Positions 1 through 6,998 of a DNA stretch of 64,000 bases are shown here, one piece after another. Where the stretch lies: NCBI GenBank assembly GCA_044226535.1, contig JBGAGT010000004.1, forward strand, positions 1-64,000, read 5' to 3'. The position numbers were made by a program, and so were the translations under genes. The notes beneath the pieces are model-generated. The model was given only the letters and a program-made list of their open reading frames with translations. It ran no database searches and was not told the origin of the DNA. This stretch comes from VBCG01 sp044226535 (GTDB taxonomy: Bacteria > Pseudomonadota > Gammaproteobacteria > Burkholderiales > Casimicrobiaceae). Numbering within the stretch: position 1 is the stretch's first letter; the number at the start of each line of letters is the position of its first letter.

Positions 1-42
1 GCCCGCGGGCGCGGTGGGGGGCGAATGCGTGTCGGTGCTCAT
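1..42 (-). CDS. 5' end of a gene, probably fabG (3-oxoacyl-ACP reductase), cut by the window edge
   Basis: Only 14 codons are inside the window, reading MSTDTHSPPTAPAG, so no domain can be seen. An ATG lies 37 bases after the fabD stop on the same strand, preceded by a GGGGA ribosome-binding stretch. In the widespread plsX-fabH-fabD-fabG cluster the next gene is fabG, and that synteny is the only reason for the name. A Thr/Pro/Ala-rich leader before the Rossmann fold would be slightly unusual for FabG. Confidence 0.5.
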   Translation of the reverse strand, partial: MSTDTHSPPTAPAG

Positions 43-79
43 GGGTGTTCCCCGGTCGAGGCTGGCGCCCTGAGGGCGC

Positions 80-1024
80 TCAGGCCTTCAGCGCCGCCAG
101 CGCGGCGTCGATGTCGATGTCGTCGGAGGTGGCGAGCACCTCGAGCGTGTCGTCGATGCGGCGCATCAGGTTGGTGAGCACCTTGCCCGGGCCGCATTCG
201 ACGAAGGTGGTCACGCCGCGGCCGGCGATGGCGCGGATGGTCGCGCTCCAGCGAACGGGGCTCGCGGCCTGGTCGGCGAGCGCCTTGCGGATGGCGGCGG
301 CATCGCGATGCTCGGCGACGTCGACGTTGTGGATCACGGGGATCGTGGGCGCGGCGAACGCGACGTCGGCGAGCCGCACCGCGAGCTTCTGCGCGGCGGG
401 CTTGAGCAGCGAGCTGTGGAAGGGCGCCGACACCGGCAGCAGGATCGCGCGCTTGGCACCGTGCGCCTTGACCGTGGCGAAGGCGCGCTCGACGGCGGTC
501 TTGTGGCCGGCAATGACGAGTTGCCCCGGCGCGTTGAAATTGACGGCCTCGCAGACCTCGCCCGGGACCGCGGCGGCGGCCTCGGCGCAGGCTGCGACGA
601 TCGCCTCGTCGTCGCCGCCGATCACCGCCGCCATCGCGCCGAGCCCCGCGGGCACGGCGTCCTGCATCGCCTCGGCGCGAAAGCGCACCAGGCGGACGGC
701 ATCGTGGAAATCGAGGGCGCCGGCGGCCACCAGCGCAGCGTACTCGCCGAGGCTGTGCCCCGCCACGACGGCGGGAAGCGGTCCGCCGGCGTCGCGCCAG
801 GCGCGCCACACGCCGATGTCGGCCGCGAGCATCACCGGCTGGGTGTTGGTGGTCAGCGCGAGCGCCTCGTCGGGTCCGCCGTCGATCAGCGCCGCGAGGT
901 CCTGGCCCAGCACGTCGGAGGCTTCCTCGATGGTCTCGCGCACGCGCGGATGGTCGCCATAGGCCTTGAGCATGCCCACCGACTGCGAGCCCTGCCCGGG
1001 GAACATCATCGCGAATGTCTTCAT
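80..1024 (-). CDS. fabD: Malonyl-CoA:ACP transacylase FabD
   Basis: Transfers the malonyl group from CoA to acyl carrier protein, supplying extender units for fatty-acid synthesis in the cytoplasm. The 314-residue product has the normal family length. It opens with the FPGQGSQ motif (residues 8-14), has the nucleophile in GHSLG (Ser91) and the partner His203 in SAPFHSS, and keeps the GPGKVL loop near the C-terminus. The ATG overlaps the fabH stop as ATGA, so the two are probably translationally coupled. Identification is secure. Confidence 0.97.
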   Translation of the reverse strand: MKTFAMMFPGQGSQSVGMLKAYGDHPRVRETIEEASDVLGQDLAALIDGGPDEALALTTNTQPVMLAADIGVWRAWRDAGGPLPAVVAGHSLGEYAALVAAGALDFHDAVRLVRFRAEAMQDAVPAGLGAMAAVIGGDDEAIVAACAEAAAAVPGEVCEAVNFNAPGQLVIAGHKTAVERAFATVKAHGAKRAILLPVSAPFHSSLLKPAAQKLAVRLADVAFAAPTIPVIHNVDVAEHRDAAAIRKALADQAASPVRWSATIRAIAGRGVTTFVECGPGKVLTNLMRRIDDTLEVLATSDDIDIDAALAALKA

Positions 1025-1980
1025 GTCCAGCGCACCCATGCCGATCCCCAGGTGAAGCCGCCACCGACGCCGAGCATCATCACCTGATGTCCGGCGCGGA
1101 TGCGGCCGTCCCGCACGGCTTCGTCGAGCGCGAGGGGAATCGACGCCGCCGAGGTGTTGCCGTGCCGGTCGACCGTGACGACGACCTTGTCGTGCGCGAC
1201 GCCGAGCTTGCGCGCGGTCGCGTCCATGATACGGATGTTGGCCTGGTGCGGGATCAGCCAGTCGATGGATCCCGCCGTCATGCCCGATTGCGCGAGGGTC
1301 TCCTCGGCGACCTCGGCCAGCACCTTCACGGCGAACTTGAACACGTGGCCCCCGTCCATGTGCACGAAGGGTGTGCCGCTGACGCGGCCGTCGCGCACCT
1401 GGCCAGGCACGCAGAGGATGCCGCTGTGGCTGCCGTCGGCGTGCAGGCGCGTGGCGAGCACGCCCGACCTTTCCGAGGGCACCAGCACCACCGCGCCGGC
1501 GCCGTCGCCGAACAGCACGCAGGTTCCGCGGTCGTTCCAGTCGAGGATGCGCGAGTAGATCTCGGCACCCACGACCAGCGCGTTGCGCGCGGCGCCCGCC
1601 GAGACCATCCTGTCGGCGATCGACAGCGCGTAGACGAAGCCCGAGCACACCGCCTGCACGTCGAAGGCGGGCCCGCCGGCGGCGCCGAGCTTGTGCTGCA
1701 GGATGCAGGCCGTCGACGGGAACACCATGTCGGGCGTGGTGGTCGCGACGATCACGAGGTCGAGGTCCTGCGGCGCGATGCCCGCCGCGTCGAGCGCGCG
1801 TCGCGAGGCCGCGAGCGCCAGGTCCGAGGTCGCCTCGCCGTCGGCGGCGACATGGCGCTGGCGGATGCCGGTGCGGGTGCGGATCCACTCGTCGCTGGTG
1901 GCGACGCGCGTGGCGAGCTCCGCGTTGGTGACGATGCGCTCGGGAAGGTACGCGCCCGTGCCCGCGATGCGGCTAGGCAT
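1021..1980 (-). CDS. fabH: 3-oxoacyl-ACP synthase III FabH
   Basis: Condenses acetyl-CoA with malonyl-ACP to start each fatty-acid chain. The 319-residue product carries the Cys-His-Asn triad of the family: Cys112 in QAVCSGF, His245 in IPHQAN and Asn275 in HGNTSAAS. I chose the ATG giving MPSRIAGTGAYLP because that is where homology to FabH begins. An upstream in-frame ATG adds only a Pro/Arg-rich stretch lying inside plsX. The gene overlaps the 3' end of plsX by 8 bases and fabD by 4, typical of a tightly coupled operon. Confidence 0.97.
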   Translation of the reverse strand: MPSRIAGTGAYLPERIVTNAELATRVATSDEWIRTRTGIRQRHVAADGEATSDLALAASRRALDAAGIAPQDLDLVIVATTTPDMVFPSTACILQHKLGAAGGPAFDVQAVCSGFVYALSIADRMVSAGAARNALVVGAEIYSRILDWNDRGTCVLFGDGAGAVVLVPSERSGVLATRLHADGSHSGILCVPGQVRDGRVSGTPFVHMDGGHVFKFAVKVLAEVAEETLAQSGMTAGSIDWLIPHQANIRIMDATARKLGVAHDKVVVTVDRHGNTSAASIPLALDEAVRDGRIRAGHQVMMLGVGGGFTWGSAWVRWT

Positions 1981-3070
1981 CGGAGGGGGACGCCATGCCG
2001 GGGGCGCCGGTTGCACCCGGGGCAGCCGCGGCGGCCGGTGCAAGCGCTGCGCCCGGCGCGGCGGTCATGCCCATCGCCGCGATGCGCTGCGCGATGCGGT
2101 CGAGCACGTGCTCGGCGACCTCGGCGTGCGCCTTGGCGAGCGCGCTGCCGAACGCCAGCACGTCGGCGCCGCCGTGGCTCTTCACCACCACGCCCTTGAG
2201 TCCCACCAGCGTCGCACCGTTGTAGCGGCGCGGGTCGATGCGGCGCTTGAAGCTTCCCAGCACCGGCAGCGCGACCATGGCCGCGGCACGCGTCGCGAGG
2301 TTGCGGTTGAACGCTTCCTTGATGAAGTCGACGAGCATCTTGGCGAGGCCCTCGGAGGTCTTGAGCATCACGTTGCCGACGAAGCCGTCGCAGACCACCA
2401 CGTCGGTCGTGCCCTTGTAGATGTCGTCGCCCTCGATATTGCCGTGGAAGTTGAGGCCCGAGGCCTTGAGGCGCTCCGCCGTCTCCTTGACGAGGTCGTT
2501 GCCCTTGATGTCCTCCTCGCCGATGTTGAGCAAGCCCACGCTCGGGCGCTCGATGCCCTCGACCGCCGCGCACAGCGCGCTGCCCATCGCCGCGAACTGC
2601 AGGAGCTGCTCGGGCGTGCAGTTGACGTTGGCGCCGAGGTCGAGCGCGGTGACCACGCCCTTGCGGGTGGGGAGCTGCGAGGCGATGGCGGGACGGTCGA
2701 TGCCGGGCAGCGTCTTCAGCACGAAGCGCGCGACCGCCATCAGGGCCCCCGTGTTGCCCGCCGACACGCAGGCGTCGGCGCGCCCTTCCTTGACGAGGTT
2801 CACGGCCACGCGCATCGACGAGTCCTTCTTGTGCCGCAGCGCGTCGGCGGGCGGCTCGTCCATGCCCACTTCCTCGCTGGCGTGCTGGACCGTGATGCGC
2901 GCGCGCTGCGCGGCACCCGCGCCGGCGAGCGCCCGGTCGAGCGCGTCCTCGCGCCCGACCAGGATCACCCGGGCGTCAGCGAATGCGTCGACGAAGGCGA
3001 GCGCCGCCGGGACCGTCACCGACGGCCCGTGGTCCCCGCCCATCGCGTCGATGGCGACGGTGACGGTCAT
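1973..3070 (-). CDS. plsX: Phosphate acyltransferase PlsX
   Basis: Makes acyl-phosphate from acyl-ACP for the PlsY step of phospholipid synthesis, working at the inner face of the membrane. The protein begins with the family signature AIDAMGGDHGP (residues 6-16) and includes SAGNTGALMA and the late GLKGVVVKSHGGAD stretch. At 365 residues it is slightly longer than usual because of an Ala/Pro/Gly-rich tail of about 30 residues. It sits between rpmF and fabH, the classic arrangement linking lipid synthesis to ribosomal protein L32. Confidence 0.96.
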   Translation of the reverse strand: MTVTVAIDAMGGDHGPSVTVPAALAFVDAFADARVILVGREDALDRALAGAGAAQRARITVQHASEEVGMDEPPADALRHKKDSSMRVAVNLVKEGRADACVSAGNTGALMAVARFVLKTLPGIDRPAIASQLPTRKGVVTALDLGANVNCTPEQLLQFAAMGSALCAAVEGIERPSVGLLNIGEEDIKGNDLVKETAERLKASGLNFHGNIEGDDIYKGTTDVVVCDGFVGNVMLKTSEGLAKMLVDFIKEAFNRNLATRAAAMVALPVLGSFKRRIDPRRYNGATLVGLKGVVVKSHGGADVLAFGSALAKAHAEVAEHVLDRIAQRIAAMGMTAAPGAALAPAAAAAPGATGAPGMASPSDA

Positions 3071-3085
3071 CCGCGACGACGCGGA

Positions 3086-3268
3086 TTACTCGTCGCCCTT
3101 GGTCTTGACGACCTTGCGGCCGCGGTAATACCCGCTCGGGCTGATGTGGTGGCGACGGTGCGTCTCGCCGGTCGTCGGCTCGACCGCCAGCGGCGGGTTG
3201 GTCAGGAAATCGTGCGCCCGGTGCATGCCGCGCTTGGACGGCGACTTCTTGTTCTGCTGGACTGCCAT
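3086..3268 (-). CDS. rpmF: 50S ribosomal protein bL32
   Basis: A 60-residue basic protein beginning MAVQQNKKSPSKRGMHRAHD, the conserved start of bL32, with HRRHHISPSGYYRGRKVV at the C-terminal half. It has no Cys zinc-knuckle, so it is the zinc-free form common in Proteobacteria. It lies between yceD and plsX, 15 bases before plsX, and is probably cotranscribed from the promoter at 3882-3910. Confidence 0.97.
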   Translation of the reverse strand: MAVQQNKKSPSKRGMHRAHDFLTNPPLAVEPTTGETHRRHHISPSGYYRGRKVVKTKGDE

Positions 3269-3361
3269 TTCGTTTCTCCGTTCACTGCTTGGTCGCGATG
3301 CACGCCCAGGGGCGCGGTCGCGGTTGGTTTTGGATCGCCGGCGTGTACGCCGGTTGCATTC

Positions 3362-3793
3362 TCACCTGCAGGGCGGCTCGTGCAGCGGTGCGAAGGGCAG
3401 CGACAGCATGAGCTCGTCGGCGACCAGCCTGCCCGCCGTGACGCGGCTCGTGCCCAGCATCACCTCGTCGTCGAGCGACCCGTCGAGCTCGGCGAGCTCG
3501 GCTTCGTCGCTCGCCAGCACGATGTGCGTGTCCTGCTCCAGCGGCCACGCCATGCGCTCGAGGCAGCGCTGGCAGGTGAGCGGGATCGATCCTTCCACCG
3601 CCACCACCAGCATCGGCCGCCCTTCGGCGCTGCGCATGCCCGTCACCTGCCACCGCACGTCGACGGGGTCTTCGCCGGGCGCCAGCACGTCGTCGAGCTC
3701 GTGCAATGCGCGGGCGTCGAGCATGCCCTCGAGCGTCTCGTTGCGCGAAACCATGCGCATCGGTTCGATCACCGGGCCCGCCTTGTCGTCCAC
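3362..3793 (-). CDS. yceD: YceD/DUF177 family protein, 23S rRNA accumulation protein
   Basis: A small cytoplasmic protein of the DUF177 family, which always travels with rpmF and has been linked to 23S rRNA accumulation. The family marker LTCQRCLERM is present near the middle and the acidic stretch DEAELAELDGSLDDEVML follows. The reading frame is open far upstream. I chose the GTG at 3793 because GGGCAGG lies just before it and the promoter at 3882-3910 gives an 80-base leader. An ATG at 3760 is the alternative and has no clear ribosome-binding site. Confidence 0.88.
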   Translation of the reverse strand: MDDKAGPVIEPMRMVSRNETLEGMLDARALHELDDVLAPGEDPVDVRWQVTGMRSAEGRPMLVVAVEGSIPLTCQRCLERMAWPLEQDTHIVLASDEAELAELDGSLDDEVMLGTSRVTAGRLVADELMLSLPFAPLHEPPCR

Positions 3794-3881
3794 GTCGTGC
3801 CTGCCCTTCGTGCAGCGGCTTCCCGGCCAGGGGCCGCCCATGGCGCCACCCGACCCACAGCCACCTGCAGGAAAACGCGCG

Positions 3882-3910
3882 ATTTTAGCCTTTGGGCCGA
3901 TTTCTGTCAA
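3882..3910 (-). promoter_or_regulatory. Sigma-70 promoter of the yceD-rpmF-plsX-fabHD operon
   Basis: Read on the minus strand this gives a perfect -35 TTGACA (3905-3910), a 17-base spacer and a -10 TAAAAT (3882-3887). Start of transcription is expected near 3875, about 80 bases before the yceD GTG. This is the best -35/-10 match I found in the window and fits a strongly expressed ribosomal-protein and lipid operon. Confidence 0.85.
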
Positions 3911-3936
3911 AATCTGCTGGCAAAACAAGGATTTTC

Positions 3937-4575
3937 GTGCCGACCTCCCCTCATTCCCGTGCCGTTGCGCCGCGGCCGGCCCCGTCCCTGGTGCTGGCCT
4001 CGTCCTCGCGCTACCGGCGCGAGCTCCTCGGCCGCCTGGGCCTTCCCTTCGAGGTCGACCCGCCGGACATCGACGAGGCCGCGCTGGCGGGCGAGAAGCC
4101 GGCCGCCACCGCCCTGCGGCTCGCGCGCGCCAAGGCGCTGGCGGTGGCTGCGCGCCACCCCGGCGCGCTGGTGATCGGCAGCGACCAGGTCGCCGACCTG
4201 GACGGGGTGGCCGTCAGCAAGCCGGGGAATCGCGCCACGGCGCGCGCACAGCTCGCCGCGCAATCCGGCCGCCGCATCGTTTTCCACACCGCGCTGGCGC
4301 TGGCCGACGGTCGCGACGGCAGCGTGGCCACCGAGCTCATCGACATCGCCAGCCGCTTCCGCCCGCTGGACGACGCCACCATCGAGGCCTACCTCGACCG
4401 CGAGGCACCCTGGGACTGCGCGGGCTCGGTGCGCTCCGAGTCGCTCGGCATCGCGCTCTTCGACGGCATCGACAGTCCCGATCCCACCGCGCTGGTCGGC
4501 CTGCCGCTGATCGCCCTCGCGCGGCTCCTGCGCGCGGCCGGTGTCGACGTGCTGCTGCAGGCGCGCGCGCCGTGA
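3937..4575 (+). CDS. Maf/YceF family nucleotide pyrophosphatase
   Basis: Predicted to hydrolyse modified nucleoside triphosphates to monophosphates. The YceF branch prefers 7-methyl-GTP. The start region has LVLASSSRYRRELLGRLGLPF, typical of Maf proteins, followed by the catalytic Asp in IGSDQVADLDG and the YceF-type SKPGN loop. I chose the GTG at 3937 (212 residues), preceded by AAGG. It is divergent from yceD, as in many Proteobacteria, and its stop overlaps the start of the next gene. Assignment to YceF rather than YhdE rests on the SKPGN motif and on location next to yceD. Confidence 0.9.
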   Translation: MPTSPHSRAVAPRPAPSLVLASSSRYRRELLGRLGLPFEVDPPDIDEAALAGEKPAATALRLARAKALAVAARHPGALVIGSDQVADLDGVAVSKPGNRATARAQLAAQSGRRIVFHTALALADGRDGSVATELIDIASRFRPLDDATIEAYLDREAPWDCAGSVRSESLGIALFDGIDSPDPTALVGLPLIALARLLRAAGVDVLLQARAP

Positions 4576-5339
4576 GCACCGCCCACGAGCCCCCGGGACA
4601 CGCGCCGGCCGGTGCCGCCCCGCGGCCGGCGACCGGCACGCTCTACCTCGTCCCGAGCCTGCTCGGCGACGTGCCGCCGGCCGAGGTGCTGCCTGCCCGG
4701 ACACTCGCGGTGGCGCGTTCGATCACGCACTGGATCGTCGAGACGCCCAAGGCGGCGCGCGCCTTCCTGGGAAGCCTCGGCATGCCCTTGCCCATCGCCG
4801 CGCTCGGCATCACGCCGCTGACCGCGACCCCGGGCGACGCGGAAATCGCCGCGATGCTCGCCCCCGCGCTCGCCGGCGGCGCCGTGGGCCTTTGCTCCGA
4901 CGCGGGCTGCCCGGGCGTCGCCGACCCCGGCGCGGCGGTGGTCGCGGCCGCGCACCGCGCGGGCATCCGCGTCGTGCCGCTGGTGGGGCCCTCGTCGATC
5001 CTGCTGGCGCTGATGGCCTCGGGGCTCGACGGCCAGTCCTTCGCCTTCCACGGCTACCTGCCGCAGAAGCCCGGCGAGCGCGCCACGGCGTTGCGGGCGC
5101 TCGAGGCGAGCTCGCGGCGCGAGCGGCGCACGGAGATCTTCATCGAGACGCCGTACCGCAACGTCGCGATGATCGAGTCGCTGGGCGCGGTGCTCGCCGG
5201 CGACACGCGCGTGACCGTCGCCGCGGACCTCACGCTCGCGGGTGAAAGCGTGCTGACGCTGCCGGCCGCCGAGTGGAGGCGGCGCGACGCGTCGGGCTAC
5301 GCCAAGCGCCCGGCGCTGTTCCTGCTGCTCGCGCGCTGA
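4572..5339 (+). CDS. RsmI-like SAM-dependent methyltransferase (tetrapyrrole methylase fold)
   Basis: A 255-residue protein of the tetrapyrrole methylase/RsmI fold, expected to use S-adenosylmethionine. It begins at a GTG overlapping the maf stop (GTGA). The N-terminal LYLVPSLLGDVPP corresponds to the RsmI LYVVPTPIGN strand. The central CSDAGCPGVADPGA matches the RsmI ISDAGTPLISDPG loop with a Cys. GPSSILLALMASGL and the late FIETPYRN also match the family. It is not canonical RsmI, and the true substrate (rRNA or other) cannot be told from sequence. Confidence 0.8.
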   Translation: MSTAHEPPGHAPAGAAPRPATGTLYLVPSLLGDVPPAEVLPARTLAVARSITHWIVETPKAARAFLGSLGMPLPIAALGITPLTATPGDAEIAAMLAPALAGGAVGLCSDAGCPGVADPGAAVVAAAHRAGIRVVPLVGPSSILLALMASGLDGQSFAFHGYLPQKPGERATALRALEASSRRERRTEIFIETPYRNVAMIESLGAVLAGDTRVTVAADLTLAGESVLTLPAAEWRRRDASGYAKRPALFLLLAR

Positions 5340-5369
5340 ACGCGCCCTGGCGCCGCCGGCGCCGCGAAC

Positions 5370-5389
5370 GCGCCGGCACGGGCCGGCGC
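5370..5389. terminator. GC hairpin between convergent genes
   Basis: An 8-base perfect stem (5370-5377 with 5382-5389) around a 4-base loop sits between the stops of the methyltransferase gene and the CBS gene. No U-tract follows on either strand, so intrinsic termination is plausible but unproven. Confidence 0.45.
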
Positions 5390-5393
5390 CGCA

Positions 5394-5846
5394 TCAGGGC
5401 GCGGGCGCCTCGTCCTCGGGCCAGTTCTTGATGTAGCTCTTGAGCATGCGGTTCTCGAAGCTCTGCTCCTCGTACACCGCCTTGGCCACGTCGTGGAAGG
5501 ACACCACGCCCTGCAGCGTCGTGCCCTCCATCACCGGGACGTAGCGCGCGTGGCGCTCGAGCATCACCCGCCGCAACTCCATGGCGTCGAGGCCGGGGTC
5601 CGCGGTCAGCGGCTCGCGCTCGTAGAGCTCGGCGACCGTGACGCCCTCGAGGTTGCCGCCGCGCGAGGCCAGCGCGGCGAGCACCTCGCGGAAGGTCAGC
5701 ATGCCGACCAGCCGCCCATGGTCCATGATGACCAGCGAACCGATGTCGTGCTGCGCCATGACGCGCACGGCATCCTGGGCGGGGCCGTCGGGCCCGGTGG
5801 TGAACAGGGCATTGCCCTTGATCCGCAGGATCTCGCTGACTCGCAT
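5394..5846 (-). CDS. CBS-domain pair protein
   Basis: A 150-residue stand-alone protein made of two CBS domains (about residues 8-60 and 75-130), the adenosine-ligand-binding module. IGSLVIMDHGRLVGMLTF and RYVPVMEGTTLQGVVSFHD are the characteristic strand-helix elements. A very good ribosome-binding site (AAGGAGG) lies before the ATG. There is no attached catalytic domain, so it is probably a small regulatory protein, possibly sensing AMP/ATP or NAD. It is followed by about 165 bases without a gene before recR on the same strand. Confidence 0.88.
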   Translation of the reverse strand: MRVSEILRIKGNALFTTGPDGPAQDAVRVMAQHDIGSLVIMDHGRLVGMLTFREVLAALASRGGNLEGVTVAELYEREPLTADPGLDAMELRRVMLERHARYVPVMEGTTLQGVVSFHDVAKAVYEEQSFENRMLKSYIKNWPEDEAPAP

Positions 5847-6011
5847 GTCGTCCTCCTTCGCCGTGCATCGCGGCGCGGTCGGGCCGGCCCCGCGCCCGGT
5901 CCACCGGGGACTGTAGCGGGCCGTCCTGCTCCTAGCCTACTCCGCTTGGCGCCGCGCGTGAATGCCGGCGCGGCAAGGCATGCCGGCGCGCCGCGCGCGA
6001 CCCGCGGCGCG

Positions 6012-6647
6012 TCATTCCAGCGCCCTGCGCTCGCGCAACGCCTGGGCCAGCGTGCCGCTGTCGACGTACTCGAGCTCGCCGCCCACCGGCACGCCGCGCG
6101 CGAGCCGCGTCGCCGCGATGCCGCGCACGCGCAGCATCTCGCCGATGTAGTGCGCGGTGGCTTCGCCCTCGTTGGTGAAGTTGGTCGCGAGCACGACCTC
6201 GCGGACCGCGGGATCGGCCGCACGCTTCAACAGGCGCTCCACGCCGATTTCGCGCGGGCCGATGCCGTCGAGCGGCGACAGGCGCCCCATCAGCACGAAA
6301 TACAGGCCCGAGTAGGCGTGCGACTGCTCGACCATCAGGAGGTCTGCCGGCGTCTCGACGACGCAGAGCAGCGAGGCGTCGCGGTGCGGCGAGCGGCACA
6401 GCGCGCAGACCGCGCCTTCGGTGAAGGTGTTGCAACGCTCGCAATGGTGGATGGTGTCGCTCGCGCGCGCCAGCGCCAGCGACAGCCGCTTCGCGCCTTC
6501 CCGGTCGTGCTGCAGGAGATGCAGCGCCATGCGCTGCGCCGCGCGCGGGCCCACCCCGGGCAGCGCGCGCAGCGCGGAGGCGAGCTCGTCCAGGCTGCCG
6601 AGCGGCTCGGCAGGGGTGCGTCCCGTCGCGCGCTTGCCTTCGGGCAT
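6012..6647 (-). CDS. recR: Recombination protein RecR
   Basis: Works with RecO and RecF to load RecA at single-stranded gaps. The 211-residue protein has the N-terminal helix-hairpin-helix (LPGVGPRAAQRMALHLL), a four-Cys zinc finger (CERCNTFTEGAVCALC) and the Toprim domain beginning LLCVVETPADLLMVE. The SHAYSGLYFVLMG segment is highly conserved in RecR. Two bases separate it from ybaB, and the dnaX-ybaB-recR order is widespread, so the three are probably one transcript. Confidence 0.97.
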   Translation of the reverse strand: MPEGKRATGRTPAEPLGSLDELASALRALPGVGPRAAQRMALHLLQHDREGAKRLSLALARASDTIHHCERCNTFTEGAVCALCRSPHRDASLLCVVETPADLLMVEQSHAYSGLYFVLMGRLSPLDGIGPREIGVERLLKRAADPAVREVVLATNFTNEGEATAHYIGEMLRVRGIAATRLARGVPVGGELEYVDSGTLAQALRERRALE

Positions 6648-6649
6648 CG

Positions 6650-6976
6650 CTAGAACGGCAGCTTGAATCCCGGCGGCATGGGCATGCCCGAGGTGAGGCC
6701 GCCCATCTTCTCCTGGGTCATCGCCTCGACGCGGCGCACCGCGTCGTTGACCGCCGCGGCGACGAGGTCCTCGAGCATGTCGCGGTCCTCGCCGAAGAGC
6801 GAGGGATCGATGGCGACGCGCCGCACGTCGTGGCGGCCGGTCATCGTCACCTTGACGAGGCCCGCGCCGGCCTGGCCCTCGACCTCGCTCTGCGCGAGCT
6901 CTTCCTGCGCGCGCTTCAGGTTGTCCTGCATCTGCTGGGCCTGCTTCATCAGCCCGGCGAGCTGGTTCTTCATCAT
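6650..6976 (-). CDS. ybaB: YbaB/EbfC nucleoid-associated protein
   Basis: A 108-residue DNA-binding protein of the YbaB/EbfC family, which forms tweezer-like dimers. The N-terminal helix is rich in Gln and Met (LMKQAQQMQDNLKRAQEEL), followed by the family strand VKVTMTGRHDVRRVAIDPSL and a tail GGLTSGMPMPPGFKLPF. It lies between dnaX and recR, its usual place. Confidence 0.95.
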   Translation of the reverse strand: MMKNQLAGLMKQAQQMQDNLKRAQEELAQSEVEGQAGAGLVKVTMTGRHDVRRVAIDPSLFGEDRDMLEDLVAAAVNDAVRRVEAMTQEKMGGLTSGMPMPPGFKLPF

Positions 6977-6998
6977 GGCTCGTGTCGTCCTGTCGGGT

